Below are positions 16,895 to 26,446 of a DNA stretch of 34,858 nt, piece by piece. The position numbers and the translations under genes were made by a program. The first letter of the stretch is position 1. Each line of letters opens with the position of its first letter. Where the stretch lies: positions 1-34,858 of the forward strand of contig JAJEHF010000138.1 of assembly GCA_022823865.1 (NCBI GenBank), in the 5' to 3' direction. The DNA is from Bryobacterales bacterium (GTDB lineage: Bacteria; Acidobacteriota; Terriglobia; Bryobacterales; UBA6623). The notes beneath the pieces are model-generated. The model was not told where the DNA came from. It did not search any database and worked only from the letters and a program-made list of their open reading frames with translations.

Positions 16895-17350
16895 TCAGTG
16901 CGTGTAGCGCACCGGCAGCGGCCCCTCTTCCAGCATCTGGCGATCCCAGATCTGGCCCTCGCGGGTGTACGTGGCAAGTTCGAAGTCCTGGGTCAGCTCG
17001 AGCGCGTCGACCGGGCAGGCGTCCTCGCACAGGCCGCAGAACATGCAGCGCGAAACGTCGTAGGTGAAGGTGGTCAGATCCTTGCGCTTGGTCTCGGGGT
17101 TGCGCTCGGAAGTGACCACGATCAGCTGCTCCGGACAGGCCAGCGCGCAAAGGTTGCAGGAGATGCACAGCGTCTCGGAGGTCTCCGGGTGCGTGTTGAG
17201 CCGGGGAGCCCCGCGGTAGCGCTCCGCGACCGGCGGCCGGTCAAGCGGGTACTGCTCCGTAACAACCTTCGATGGCTTCTGGTTCTTGAAGGTCGTCCAA
17301 AGGCCCTTGAGCAGGTCGGTCAACAGGAAGGTCTTGATCAGGCTGGCCAT
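16895..17350 (-). CDS. nuoI: NADH-quinone oxidoreductase subunit I
   Basis: The 151-residue 8Fe ferredoxin-like subunit of complex I (clusters N6a and N6b), passing electrons toward NuoB. Two complete 4Fe-4S motifs are visible: Cys62, 65, 68, 72 and Cys102, 105, 108, 112, each ending in CP. The amphipathic N-terminus (about 1-25) is usual for membrane contact. A GGGGAA ribosome-binding site precedes the ATG at 17350. Confidence 0.97.
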   Translation of the reverse strand: MASLIKTFLLTDLLKGLWTTFKNQKPSKVVTEQYPLDRPPVAERYRGAPRLNTHPETSETLCISCNLCALACPEQLIVVTSERNPETKRKDLTTFTYDVSRCMFCGLCEDACPVDALELTQDFELATYTREGQIWDRQMLEEGPLPVRYTH

Positions 17351-17387
17351 CGGTCGTTTCCCCTAATTATCGCACCCGGCCCAGTCG

Positions 17388-18569
17388 CTAGCCGCGCGCC
17401 AGTAGCTGCACGATTCCGTTGAGGATCAGGCCGAACATGCTGATCGGGATCAGCCATTTCCAGCCGACGTCCATGAGCTGGTCGTAGCGGAACCGCGGGA
17501 ACGTGCCGCGGTACCAGATGAACAGGTAGACCATCGCCGCGAGCTTGAAGGCGAACCAGAACAGCCCGATCATCAGCTCGTTGGCGACCGGCAGTGCGAA
17601 CGCCGCGGCCACCAGCAGGAACAGCCCGGTCAATGCGGCCATCACGAGGCGAAAGCCGACGAGCGCTTGACGGAATATCCCCTTGGAACAGCCCAGAGCG
17701 ATGAGGGCGAACAGCGCGACCGGGAAGAGCGTGTTGAGCGGCATCTCCAAAGCGGCGACGTTCGGGAACGGCCGCAGCCAGCCGCCGAAGAAGAGCGTCA
17801 CGCAGAGCGCGCTGATGACCACGATGGCGGCGTACTCGGCCAAGAAGAAAAGGGCCCAGCGGAAGCCGGAGTACTCGGTGTGAAAGCCGGCCACGAGTTC
17901 GGACTCGGCTTCCGGCAAGTCGAACGGCGCGCGGTTGGTCTCGGCCGTGCCTGCGATGATGAACAGCACGGTCGGGATCAGCATCAGGCCGTAGTTGTCG
18001 AACGCTCCCCACACGCCGCGCTCGAGCTGCGACGCGATCACGCCCTGCATCGAGAGCGTGCCGGCGCACATGATGGCGGTCACGGTCGCGAATCCCAGCG
18101 GCACCTCGTAGCTGACCATCTGTGCCGCGGCGCGCAGCGAGCCCATCAGCGAGTACTTCGAATTCGCCGACCAGCCTCCCAGGATCAGCCCCAGGGCCCC
18201 GATCGAGGACATCGCCAGGATGAACAGGATGCCGATGTTGACATCCGCGACGAAGAACCTGTCGCTCAGGGGCAGGACGGCAAAGGCCGACAGGGCCGTG
18301 AAGGTCGACAGCACCGGCGCCAGCCAGAAGATCCACTTGTCGGACTTCGACGGGATGACGTCCTCCTTGAGCATGAGCTTGAGAGCGTCGGCCAGCGGCT
18401 GCAGGACGCCGTACGGGCCGACCCGCATCGGCCCCAGCCGGACCTGCAGGTCGGCGAGCACCTTGCGCTCGGCGAGCACGATGTAGCCCGCGATCAGCGG
18501 GAACACGAGAATGATCACCGCCGTCAGGATCAGCGGAGGCACGTGGGGGTTCTCGAGCAGTTGTTCCAT
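17388..18569 (-). CDS. nuoH: NADH-quinone oxidoreductase subunit H
   Basis: Subunit H of complex I forms most of the quinone-binding channel. The 393-residue protein carries the conserved AERKVLADLQVRLGP and RVGPYGVLQPLADALKL segments, and the charged E-x(2)-SEL-V-GF loop (LPEAESELVAGFHTEY). AGGA lies about nine bases before the ATG. The gene starts eight bases after nuoD. Confidence 0.97.
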   Translation of the reverse strand: MEQLLENPHVPPLILTAVIILVFPLIAGYIVLAERKVLADLQVRLGPMRVGPYGVLQPLADALKLMLKEDVIPSKSDKWIFWLAPVLSTFTALSAFAVLPLSDRFFVADVNIGILFILAMSSIGALGLILGGWSANSKYSLMGSLRAAAQMVSYEVPLGFATVTAIMCAGTLSMQGVIASQLERGVWGAFDNYGLMLIPTVLFIIAGTAETNRAPFDLPEAESELVAGFHTEYSGFRWALFFLAEYAAIVVISALCVTLFFGGWLRPFPNVAALEMPLNTLFPVALFALIALGCSKGIFRQALVGFRLVMAALTGLFLLVAAAFALPVANELMIGLFWFAFKLAAMVYLFIWYRGTFPRFRYDQLMDVGWKWLIPISMFGLILNGIVQLLARG

Positions 18570-18577
18570 GGCCAGTC

Positions 18578-19720
18578 CTAGCGGTCCACCTCGCCCAGCA
18601 CAATGTCGATGGTCCCGATGATGGCGACCACGTCAGCCACCAAGCTGCCCCGGCACATCTTGTCCAGCGCGCCCAGGTTCACGAATGAAGGGGGGCGGAC
18701 TCGCACGCGGTAGGGGTTTAGCGAGCCATCGCTGACAACGTAATACCCGAGCTCGCCCTTGGGCGCCTCGATCGAGACATAGGCCTCGCCCGGCGGGGGC
18801 TTGATGACCTTGCCCACCTTGCCCTTGATCGGGCCCTCCGGCAGGCCGTCCACCGCTTGGCGGATGATGCGGCACGACTGGACCATCTCTTCCATCCGCA
18901 CCATGTACCGGTCGAAGGTATCGCCCGTCTCGGCGGTCGGAATGTCGAAGTCGTAGTTCTCGTAGCCGCAGTACGGCTGCGCCTTGCGCAGGTCCCACTC
19001 GACGCCGGCCGCGCGGATCAGGGGCCCGGTGACGCCGTAGTCCTTGCAGTCGGCCGCGTTTAGGATGCCGACGCCCTTGGTGCGCCGGACCCAGATGCGG
19101 TTTCCGGTCAGCAGGTCGTGATACTCCTTGAGCTTCTGCTCCATCAGGTCGCAGAATTTCAAGCACTCCTTCTCGAAAGTGTCGTAGGTCTCGTACTGCA
19201 GCCCGCCGATGCGGAAGGCGTGCGTGGTCAAGCGCGCGCCGCAGTAGTTCTCGAAGATCTTGAGGACCTCCTCCCGCTCGCGGAAGCAGAGGAAGACGGG
19301 CGTGATGGCACCAATGTCGAGGGCGTGGGTCCCGAGCCAGAGCAGGTGCGAGGCGATCCGGTTGAGCTCGGTCAGGATCACGCGCACGGCCTGGGCTCGC
19401 GGCGGGATCTCGACGTCGAGCAACTTCTCGACGGCCATGCAGTAGCCGAGCCCGTTGGATACCGCCGCCACATAGTCCATGCGGTCCACGTAGGGCGCGA
19501 ACTGCTGGAAGGTGCGGTTTTCGGCGATCTTCTCCACGCCGCGGTGCAGGTAGCCGATCACGCAATCGGTGCCGAGCACCGTCTCGCCGTCCAGCTTCAA
19601 GATCACGCGCAGGACGCCGTGGGTGGAGGGATGCTGCGGCCCCATGTTGAGGACCAGCTCGTTGCTGTCCAGCAGGGTCTCTGCCTGGACCTCGGGCGGG
19701 GCGAGTGTCGTCTCTGCCAT
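18578..19720 (-). CDS. nuoD: NADH-quinone oxidoreductase subunit D
   Basis: The 49-kDa-type subunit of complex I (380 residues), soluble arm, lining the quinone site with NuoB. Family signatures include [14 protein letters not shown] near the N-terminus and the [20 protein letters not shown] stretch. The ATG at 19720 shares one base with the nuoC stop (TAATG), indicating translational coupling. A longer upstream reading falls inside nuoC and is rejected. Confidence 0.97.
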   Translation of the reverse strand: MAETTLAPPEVQAETLLDSNELVLNMGPQHPSTHGVLRVILKLDGETVLGTDCVIGYLHRGVEKIAENRTFQQFAPYVDRMDYVAAVSNGLGYCMAVEKLLDVEIPPRAQAVRVILTELNRIASHLLWLGTHALDIGAITPVFLCFREREEVLKIFENYCGARLTTHAFRIGGLQYETYDTFEKECLKFCDLMEQKLKEYHDLLTGNRIWVRRTKGVGILNAADCKDYGVTGPLIRAAGVEWDLRKAQPYCGYENYDFDIPTAETGDTFDRYMVRMEEMVQSCRIIRQAVDGLPEGPIKGKVGKVIKPPPGEAYVSIEAPKGELGYYVVSDGSLNPYRVRVRPPSFVNLGALDKMCRGSLVADVVAIIGTIDIVLGEVDR

Positions 19721-20343
19721 TACTGCGCGCTCTCGATCTTGAGGTTCTCGCGAACCCAATCGGAATCCTGCTGCACGATGCCGTACTCCTTGCGCAGGGG
19801 GAAGCCCTCCCATTCGTCCGGCATCAGGATCCGACGGAGGTCGGGGTGATCCTTGAATTCAACGCCGAACATGTCGTAGACCTCGCGCTCGAGCCAGTTG
19901 GCGGAACTGTAAAGAGCTGTGACGCTGGGGGCCAGCTGGCCCTCGGCCAGGCCCGCCTTGAGCCGGACGCGCTCGTTGGACGAATACGAGTAGAGTGTCC
20001 AGACGATCTCGAATTGCTCGGGCTTGTCCGGCCAGTGGACGGCGGTCACGTCCACGAGGTAGTCGAAGCCATGCTCCTGCTTGAGGCAGGAGAGGACCTC
20101 GAACGCCGCCGCGATGTCCGCCACCAAGAGCTTCTGGCCGCCCAGCAGCACGACCCTGCCGAGGCTGTCGCCGAATCGATCCTGCAGGGCGGCGGGCAGG
20201 TCGCCCTCCCAAGGCTCGCAGGGCATCTCCGCGGGCTTCTTGGGCACCGGCCTGCGGGCCGGACGGTCGGCACCTGCGGCCGCTGGCGGGCGAGGGCTCG
20301 GCGTCGGACGTGGCTTGTCGTCCGAATTAGGGGTATCAGGCAT
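19720..20343 (-). CDS. nuoC: NADH-quinone oxidoreductase subunit C
   Basis: The 30-kDa-type subunit of complex I (207 residues). The core begins near residue 45 and includes the family signature [21 protein letters not shown] followed by [11 protein letters not shown] Pro/Arg/Ala-rich, probably disordered extension of about 45 residues precedes it, which is unusual in length. The ATG at 20343 has only a distant GAGG, and an internal ATG at 20226 would remove the extension. It is the first nuo gene here: nuoA and nuoB do not precede it, and ispH lies 117 bases upstream. Confidence 0.93.
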   Translation of the reverse strand: MPDTPNSDDKPRPTPSPRPPAAAGADRPARRPVPKKPAEMPCEPWEGDLPAALQDRFGDSLGRVVLLGGQKLLVADIAAAFEVLSCLKQEHGFDYLVDVTAVHWPDKPEQFEIVWTLYSYSSNERVRLKAGLAEGQLAPSVTALYSSANWLEREVYDMFGVEFKDHPDLRRILMPDEWEGFPLRKEYGIVQQDSDWVRENLKIESAQ

Positions 20344-20395
20344 GGGTGCGGCGGGCCTCGCTATGGGAGCGTGGAGGGGCGCAAGACCTTAGTGG

Positions 20396-20404
20396 AACAT
20401 AGCA
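20396..20404 (-). promoter_or_regulatory. Possible extended -10 box before nuoC
   Basis: The minus strand reads TGCTATGTT here, which resembles an extended -10 promoter element, about 55 bases before the nuoC ATG. No good -35 box is seen. Read-through from ispH is the alternative. Confidence 0.2.
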
Positions 20405-20460
20405 GCCTGTGCGCTCGCAACCGCGCCAGCAGGCGGCCAGAGGGAAGAGGTGAGCGCCGA

Positions 20461-21432
20461 TCACGGGCTGGCGGAGATCTGAGTGAGAGGCTGAACCCCC
20501 CGCAGCTGCGGAGGAAGCGGGAAGTGAACATTCTCTTCGATCGCCTCGACCTCCACGACGCTTTGGAATCCCATCGAAGTCAAGCGGCGCACCACTCTTT
20601 GGACCAGAGACTCCGGCGCCGATGCTCCGGCACTCACTGCAACAGTCCGCGCGTTCTCCAGCCACTCCCGGACGATTTCGCTCTCGTCGTCAATCAGGTA
20701 ACCGGGCAGGCCGCGCTGTTGACCGACTTCGACCATGCGGCGCGAATTGGAACTGTTCTGCGATCCCACGACCAAGAGGAGGTCCGCTGTCGGCACGATC
20801 TTCTTGACCGCCATCTGGCGGTTCTCGGTGGCGTAGCAGATGTCCTTGGCCGGAGGCGCCTGAATGCTGGGGAATCGCCGCTTGAGCACGTCGATGATGG
20901 AGTTGGCCTCGTCAAGACTGAGCGTGGTCTGCGTGAGGTAAGCGACACTCCCAGGCGGCACCTGTACGGACTCGGCCTCTTCCGGCGAGGAAACCACGAT
21001 CGTCTGGCCGGGCGCCTCGCCGACCGTGCCGATCACTTCGCAGTGATCGCGGTGCCCGACCAACAGGATCGTGCAGTGCGCCTTGGCGAACTTGATGGCT
21101 TCGAGATGGACCTTGGTGACGAGCGGACAGGTTGCGTCGATGACCCTCAGGTTCCGCTCGACCGCGGTCGTCCGCACCGACGGGGCCACGCCATGCGCGC
21201 TGAAGACCAAGCGCGCGCCGGAAGGCACTTCGTCCACGGAATCCACAAAGATTGCGCCGCGCGAGGCGAGCTCGCGCACGACATTTCGGTTGTGGACGAT
21301 CTCCTTGCGCACATAGATCGGCGGCCCGTAGGCCTGCAGGGCTAGCTCGACGATGTCGATCGCGCGAACGACCCCGGCGCAGAAACCGCGCGGTTTGAGC
21401 AGTAGTACGGACCTATCGCTTGCTGAAGACAT
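20461..21432 (-). CDS. ispH: 4-hydroxy-3-methylbut-2-enyl diphosphate reductase
   Basis: Last enzyme of the MEP isoprenoid pathway, making IPP and DMAPP from HMBPP with a 4Fe-4S cluster. The 323-residue form has the cluster cysteines Cys18 (PRGFCAGV), Cys102 (DATCPLV) and Cys199 (ICYATENRQ), the histidines of SAHGV (His80) and GHRDH (His130), Glu132, and the GSQNSSNS substrate loop. The ATG at 21432 puts the first motif at the normal distance; ATGs at 21456 and 21459 are possible but add residues not typical of the family. It reads in the same direction as the nuo genes. Confidence 0.96.
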   Translation of the reverse strand: MSSASDRSVLLLKPRGFCAGVVRAIDIVELALQAYGPPIYVRKEIVHNRNVVRELASRGAIFVDSVDEVPSGARLVFSAHGVAPSVRTTAVERNLRVIDATCPLVTKVHLEAIKFAKAHCTILLVGHRDHCEVIGTVGEAPGQTIVVSSPEEAESVQVPPGSVAYLTQTTLSLDEANSIIDVLKRRFPSIQAPPAKDICYATENRQMAVKKIVPTADLLLVVGSQNSSNSRRMVEVGQQRGLPGYLIDDESEIVREWLENARTVAVSAGASAPESLVQRVVRRLTSMGFQSVVEVEAIEENVHFPLPPQLRGVQPLTQISASP

Positions 21433-21738
21433 ATCTAGGCCCGCGCGAACCCCCATCATAACCGTTCGGGCAGGCGCGCCCGGACAGCGATTCTGACACC
21501 CGCGCCCCATGGCGAGTTCGAGCCGCGCTGCCCGCAACCAAGCCCAGCGAGGCCCACTTCAGACCAACGAGGCGAGACATGGAATCATGGGAGACCGACC
21601 TCGATCATCGACGCCCTAAACACGAGGCTTGTGGGTTGCGGGACTAGGCGGAAGGTTGCAGGTACGAGCCCAAGCATTTCCAGGCAGCTACACGCATCCC
21701 CACGATAGGGGGCAGCCTTGCGAAACGGCGCCTCGGCT
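21433..21738. other. Intergenic, nothing recognised
   Basis: About 300 bases between ispH and the Uma2-family gene, both on the minus strand. No gene, RNA or clear repeat was found; it presumably contains the ispH promoter. Confidence 0.5.
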
Positions 21739-22542
21739 CTAGGGGCCGCGTTCTGGCGGAGGGTCATGGGCCGTCAGAGACCGGAGTCGCTCCTCCAGCG
21801 CCTGCGCTCTCTCTTCTGCCTGAATCGCTCGCTGCCGTAATTCCTGCTTGTCCCGCTCGGCTGCTCTGACTCGCTGTTGTAATTCCTGCTTGTCCCGCTC
21901 GGCTGCTTCCAGGCTGCCATCGAATTCTTCCCCCGTGTCCGGGTCAATGAACACCAAGACCGTCGTCCCGGCCTGCCTCTCGCTCCGCAGATCCAGCCCC
22001 AGCACCCGGCTCCGCAACACACCGCCCCGGCCCGCCGCCGGCCGCACCGGCTGAGACTGTCCCGCGTTGATCTCGTAGCCCTCCAATGGGGTCTCCATCA
22101 AGGTCCCCGCCGGGTCCAGCCGCCAATACTCGCGGACCCCGATCCTGGAGTATTCTCGCGCCTTGTGCTCGGCATCGTGCTCCGCCGTCGACGGCGACGC
22201 CACCTCCAGCACGAAGTCCGGCGCCTTCCCCTCTTCCCAGATCCGGTACGAACCGCGGTCCGCGCTGTAGTCCACCCCAAACACCACTTGCAGATCCGGC
22301 TGCAGCTGAGCCTTACGGTTGCCGCGCTGGTAGTACACCAGCAGTTCCATGGCCACCAGCACGTCTGCGCGCTCCCGGAAGTAGTGGCGCAGGGCCGTCG
22401 TGGCCTGCTGCACGGCGTTGCCGTGCCCCACGCTCTGCGCGATCCAATTCCCTTCCGGGTACTCGACTTCGCCGGGCTCGGGCGCCAGCGCGGTGGCACT
22501 GGGCGATGTCAGTGCTGGAAGTTCCGTTTCTATGGAGGCCAT
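21739..22542 (-). CDS. Uma2 family (DUF820) PD-(D/E)XK-like protein
   Basis: A 267-residue protein of the Uma2 family, which has a restriction-endonuclease-like fold; cellular roles are mostly unknown. Core motifs are visible: QPDLQVVFG (Asp83), APDFVLEVASPST (Asp109, Glu113), HKAREY (Lys127) and the YWRLDP segment. After about residue 205 there is a charged coiled coil of roughly 50 residues containing two copies of AERDKQELxQR 14 residues apart, a duplication also seen in the DNA. CAGGG precedes the ATG at 22542. Such genes are often multicopy in genomes that have them. Confidence 0.88.
   Translation of the reverse strand: MASIETELPALTSPSATALAPEPGEVEYPEGNWIAQSVGHGNAVQQATTALRHYFRERADVLVAMELLVYYQRGNRKAQLQPDLQVVFGVDYSADRGSYRIWEEGKAPDFVLEVASPSTAEHDAEHKAREYSRIGVREYWRLDPAGTLMETPLEGYEINAGQSQPVRPAAGRGGVLRSRVLGLDLRSERQAGTTVLVFIDPDTGEEFDGSLEAAERDKQELQQRVRAAERDKQELRQRAIQAEERAQALEERLRSLTAHDPPPERGP
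21838..21907. repeat. Two 28-bp direct repeats, 42-bp period
   Basis: Positions 21838-21865 and 21880-21907 are identical. The 42-base period equals two heptads of the coiled coil at the end of the Uma2-family protein, so the repeat adds a length of coiled coil without shifting the frame. Confidence 0.9.
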
Positions 22543-22918
22543 CGTTGCCCTGCAGCACGCAAGTGCGCGTGAACGTCCGTGGTCCTGAGTATACAGCCAC
22601 CTTGCGAGGACCGGCCGGGACCGCCCGGCTGGCGAGCTGATCGTGTTGCTGTTGCCAGCGCAACGCCGCGCTTGGCCCGCCCGCGCAGGGCACGAGCGGC
22701 GAGAGACTTACAGCAAGGCGTCTGGCCACGCATCGCCGCCAACCGACGCCAGCGGCACTTCGGCGTTGAAACTTGACCCAATCGGCAACCTTAGGGCGAG
22801 ACAAGGAATCTAGCGAAGATGGGACAATAAGGAGCAGAGCTGGACCCCGCGTCACGCGCTTCGCCGCGCAGGCGCCCACCCATAGAGCCTTGAGCGCGGG
22901 CAGCAGCGCAAGCAGCCC
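22543..22918. other. Divergent intergenic region before acnA
   Basis: A 376-base stretch between the minus-strand Uma2 gene and plus-strand acnA. It must hold both promoters, but no convincing -35/-10 pair, operator or riboswitch was found by eye. Confidence 0.5.
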
Positions 22919-25621
22919 ATGAATTCCTTCGCAACCAGAGACTCCCTCAGCTTGAACGGCCGGACTTACGCGTTCCACAACTTGCGGGCGCTGCCCGGCG
23001 CCGCCGTCTCGCGGCTCCCGTACTCGCTGAAGATCCTGCTGGAGAACCTCCTCCGCCACGAGGACGGCAGCAGTGTCACGCGGGACGACATCCAAGCCTT
23101 GCTGGACTGGCAGCCCGACGCCGCTCCTTCCAAGGAGATCGCGTATCGACCTGCCCGGGTGCTGATGCAGGACTTCACGGGCGTGCCTGCGGTCGTCGAC
23201 CTCGCGGCGATGCGCGAGGCCATGCTGAACATGGGCGGGGACCCGTCAGGGATCAATCCCTTGCAGCCGGCCGATCTGGTGATCGACCATTCGGTCCAAG
23301 TCGACAACTTCGCATCATCTAACGCGCTGTCGCTGAACAGCGCCCTGGAGTACGGGCGCAACCGGGAGCGCTACCAATTTCTCAAGTGGGGCCAGAGCGC
23401 ATTCCAGAACTTCCGCGTGGTGCCCCCGGAGACCGGCATCGTGCACCAAGTGAACCTGGAGTTCTTGGCCCAAGTCGCGTTCGCCTTCGAGCGGGACGGC
23501 GAGACCTGGGTCTGCCCGGACACGCTCGTCGGCACCGATTCCCACACGACCATGGTCAACGGCCTGGGCGTCCTCGGATGGGGTGTCGGCGGCATCGAGG
23601 CCGAAGCTGGCATGCTCGGCCAGCCAGTCTCGATGCTGGTTCCCCAAGTGGTGGGCTTTGAACTCACCGGACGTTTGTCCGAGGGTGCCACCGCCACGGA
23701 TCTGGTGCTCGCCATCGTAGAGCAGCTGCGCCTCCACGGCGTGGTCGGGAAGTTCGTCGAGTTCTTCGGAGACGGACTGGACGAGCTGCCCTTGGCGGAT
23801 CGCGCCACCATTGCCAACATGGCGCCGGAATACGGCGCCACCTGCGGGCTGTTCCCGGTGGACGCTGAGACGCTCGCCTATCTGTCCCTGACCGGGAGGT
23901 CTGATGACCAAGTGCGCTTGGTCGAAGCGTACGCGAAGGCCCAGGGCTTCTTCCGCCTGCCTGGCGACGCGCCTGCCGCGTATTCCGAAACTCTGCGGCT
24001 GGAGATGGCGGACGTCGTGCCGTCCATTGCGGGGCCCAAGCGTCCGCAGGATCGAATCGCCCTGAGAGACTCCGCGCGCTCGTTCGAGAGCATGCTCGGC
24101 GAGACGCTCGCCGCGCGCGGGGCGAGTGCCGGCCAATCTGCCGTCGCGGTCCGCGCAGAGCTCGCGGCAGTCAAGACCTCGATCCGCGGCTCGGAGTGCG
24201 TGCTTCAGCACGGCGCGGTGGTGATCGCGGCCATCACGAGTTGCACGAACACCTCGAATCCCGCGGTCATGATCGGAGCGGGACTGGTCGCCAAGAAGGC
24301 CGTGGAAAAGGGCCTGCAGGTCAAGCCGTGGGTCAAGACCAGCTTGGCTCCGGGCTCGAAAGTGGTCACGGACTACCTGGCCAAGTCCGGGCTGGACACC
24401 TACCTGGACATGATCGGTTTCAACCTCGTCGGATACGGCTGCACAACCTGCATCGGCAATTCGGGGCCGCTGCCCGAGGAAGTCTCGGCGGCAATCCGCG
24501 AAGGCGACCTCGTCGTCGCGTCGGTGCTGTCGGGCAATCGCAACTTCGAGGGGCGCGTGCATTCGGAGGTGCGAGCCAACTACCTGGCGTCCCCGCCCCT
24601 GGTGGTGGCCTACGCCATCGCGGGGAACATGCAAATCGACCTCGTTAGTGAACCGCTTGGCAAGGACTTGGAAGGAAATAACGTCTACCTCAGCGACCTT
24701 TGGCCCAGTCAGCAGGAGATCGCCCGGACCACGGCGGCGGTCGTAGACTCGACGATGTTCCGCGACAGCTATGCGGACGTCTACGGTGGCAGCCCGCGCT
24801 GGCGGGACCTCTGCGCCACCGGCTCTGATCTCTTCGCGTGGGACGAGGGCTCGACGTATGTCCGCCGGCCCCCGTACTTCGATTCCATGCGAGCGGAGCC
24901 CGCTCCTCTGTCCGAGATCAGCAACGCCAGGGTGCTGGCTGTCCTCGGCGACAGCGTCACCACGGACCATATCTCGCCGGCAGGCGCGATCAAGGCCGAC
25001 AGCCCCGCAGGCCGCTACCTGATCGAGCACGGGGTCGCACATCAGGACTTCAACTCCTACGGCTCGAGACGGGGAAACCACGAGGTCATGATGCGCGGCA
25101 CGTTCGCGAACGTGCGCCTGCGCAACCTGCTCGCAGCCGGGACCGAAGGCGGCTGGACGCTCCATTTGCCCGATGGCGAGCTGATGTCGATCTACGAGGC
25201 CGCCATGCGCTACAGGGACGAGGGCGTCCCGCTGGTGATTCTCGCCGGCCGCGAATACGGCACCGGCTCATCTCGCGACTGGGCCGCGAAGGGCCCATCG
25301 TTGCTGGGCGTGAGGGCCGTGCTGGCGGTTAGCTACGAACGCATCCACCGTTCGAACCTGGTCGGCATGGGCATCCTTCCGCTGCAGTTCTTGGAAGGAG
25401 ACGACAGCGATTCGCTCGGGCTCACCGGACGCGAGCGGATCAGCATCTCCGGCCTGGGAGACGGTTCGGCGTCCACGGTGCGGGTCGACGCGGTGCCCGA
25501 GGGCGCCGGGCCGGCAATCTCGTTTCAGGCCCGGGTCCGCATCGACACGCCGAAGGAAGTCGAATACTACCGGCACGGCGGAATCTTGCAGTACTCGTTG
25601 CGACAGATGCTGAAGGCTTAG
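22919..25621 (+). CDS. acnA: Aconitate hydratase A
   Basis: TCA-cycle aconitase converting citrate to isocitrate through a 4Fe-4S cluster; 900 residues, the usual AcnA/IRP-type length. The cluster cysteines are Cys442 ([10 protein letters not shown]), Cys508 and Cys511 ([12 protein letters not shown]). Other family blocks are [24 protein letters not shown] and the C-terminal swivel domain with [11 protein letters not shown]. The ATG at 22919 is the only sensible start, although no strong ribosome-binding site precedes it. The methyltransferase gene follows after 18 bases and may share its transcript. Confidence 0.97.
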   Translation: MNSFATRDSLSLNGRTYAFHNLRALPGAAVSRLPYSLKILLENLLRHEDGSSVTRDDIQALLDWQPDAAPSKEIAYRPARVLMQDFTGVPAVVDLAAMREAMLNMGGDPSGINPLQPADLVIDHSVQVDNFASSNALSLNSALEYGRNRERYQFLKWGQSAFQNFRVVPPETGIVHQVNLEFLAQVAFAFERDGETWVCPDTLVGTDSHTTMVNGLGVLGWGVGGIEAEAGMLGQPVSMLVPQVVGFELTGRLSEGATATDLVLAIVEQLRLHGVVGKFVEFFGDGLDELPLADRATIANMAPEYGATCGLFPVDAETLAYLSLTGRSDDQVRLVEAYAKAQGFFRLPGDAPAAYSETLRLEMADVVPSIAGPKRPQDRIALRDSARSFESMLGETLAARGASAGQSAVAVRAELAAVKTSIRGSECVLQHGAVVIAAITSCTNTSNPAVMIGAGLVAKKAVEKGLQVKPWVKTSLAPGSKVVTDYLAKSGLDTYLDMIGFNLVGYGCTTCIGNSGPLPEEVSAAIREGDLVVASVLSGNRNFEGRVHSEVRANYLASPPLVVAYAIAGNMQIDLVSEPLGKDLEGNNVYLSDLWPSQQEIARTTAAVVDSTMFRDSYADVYGGSPRWRDLCATGSDLFAWDEGSTYVRRPPYFDSMRAEPAPLSEISNARVLAVLGDSVTTDHISPAGAIKADSPAGRYLIEHGVAHQDFNSYGSRRGNHEVMMRGTFANVRLRNLLAAGTEGGWTLHLPDGELMSIYEAAMRYRDEGVPLVILAGREYGTGSSRDWAAKGPSLLGVRAVLAVSYERIHRSNLVGMGILPLQFLEGDDSDSLGLTGRERISISGLGDGSASTVRVDAVPEGAGPAISFQARVRIDTPKEVEYYRHGGILQYSLRQMLKA

Positions 25622-25639
25622 ACCGGAAGCGGCAAACGC

Positions 25640-26446
25640 ATGGATGCATGGAAGGCCAACCTGCGGATCGTGCTGGTCGAGTCGCGCAACTCGCTGAATA
25701 TCGGCGCGGCGGCGCGCGCCATGTTCAACTTCGGCTTCGCAGACCTGTGGTGCGTGCGCCCCTACGAGCCATCGTTCCGCTCGGCGCGATCCTCGGCTGG
25801 CGCCGCCACGGTCATGCAGCAGGCGCGTGTTACGGACGACTTGGCAGAAGCAGTCTCCGATGCCGAGCTGGTGGTGGCCTGTAGCGGCTTGGAATCTCGC
25901 AAGCAGCGCCACGTGCAGCGGCGGCTGCCCGCCGGCGGGGACGCCATCCGGACGCACATCGAGGACCGCAAGGCGGCAGTGGTGTTCGGCTCGGAAAAGT
26001 TCGGCCTCTCCAATGACGACCTCAGCCATTGCGACTGGGTGTTGTCGGTCCCCACCGACGAAGCGTGCCCGTCGATGAACCTGGGTCAAGCAGTTGCCGT
26101 GTGCTGCTACGCGATCGCCCGCAACGCCGTGCCTCAAGAGAGCCTGCAGACCCCGGCCAGCGTGCCAGCGGGAGTCCGCGAGCGAATTCTCTCCCTGCTC
26201 ATGCCCATCCTGCAGGAGTCCGGGTTCCTCCACGACGAAGGCATCGAGGAACGGACGCGCAAGCTGCGGCGCTTCGTGAGCCGGCTGCGGCTTGCGCCGG
26301 AAGACGGTCGCATGCTGCTGGCCATATTGCGACAGATCGATTGGAAACTCGCCCACCCGAGCCTGCCGGCCAGCGAGGCCGAGTTGAGCCCGGGACCCGC
26401 TTCAGAGACGCCTGCCTCACAGCAGGTGGTCGGAAAAGGACGGTGA
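25640..26446 (+). CDS. trmJ: TrmJ-type SPOUT RNA methyltransferase
   Basis: RNA 2'-O-methyltransferase of the SpoU/TrmH superfamily, closest in pattern to TrmJ, which methylates position 32 of tRNAs using S-adenosylmethionine. The 268-residue protein shows SPOUT motif 1 (NSLNIGAAARAM, Asn20 and Arg26), motif 2 (VVFGSEKFGLSNDDL, Glu119) and motif 3 (PSMNLGQAVAVCCYA, Ser145 and Asn147). A helical TrmJ-like C-terminal part follows (about 170-240). The ATG at 25640 puts the fold directly at the N-terminus. Its last 30 bases overlap the 3' end of the opposite-strand Fic-like gene. Confidence 0.88.
   Translation: MDAWKANLRIVLVESRNSLNIGAAARAMFNFGFADLWCVRPYEPSFRSARSSAGAATVMQQARVTDDLAEAVSDAELVVACSGLESRKQRHVQRRLPAGGDAIRTHIEDRKAAVVFGSEKFGLSNDDLSHCDWVLSVPTDEACPSMNLGQAVAVCCYAIARNAVPQESLQTPASVPAGVRERILSLLMPILQESGFLHDEGIEERTRKLRRFVSRLRLAPEDGRMLLAILRQIDWKLAHPSLPASEAELSPGPASETPASQQVVGKGR

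Noticed and set aside
20344..20460. A displaced nuoA or nuoB fragment before nuoC
   Set aside because: No reading frame in this gap resembles NuoA or the CxxC-containing NuoB.
23315..25165. A 616-codon open frame on the minus strand
   Set aside because: It lies wholly antisense to acnA and has no recognisable domain.
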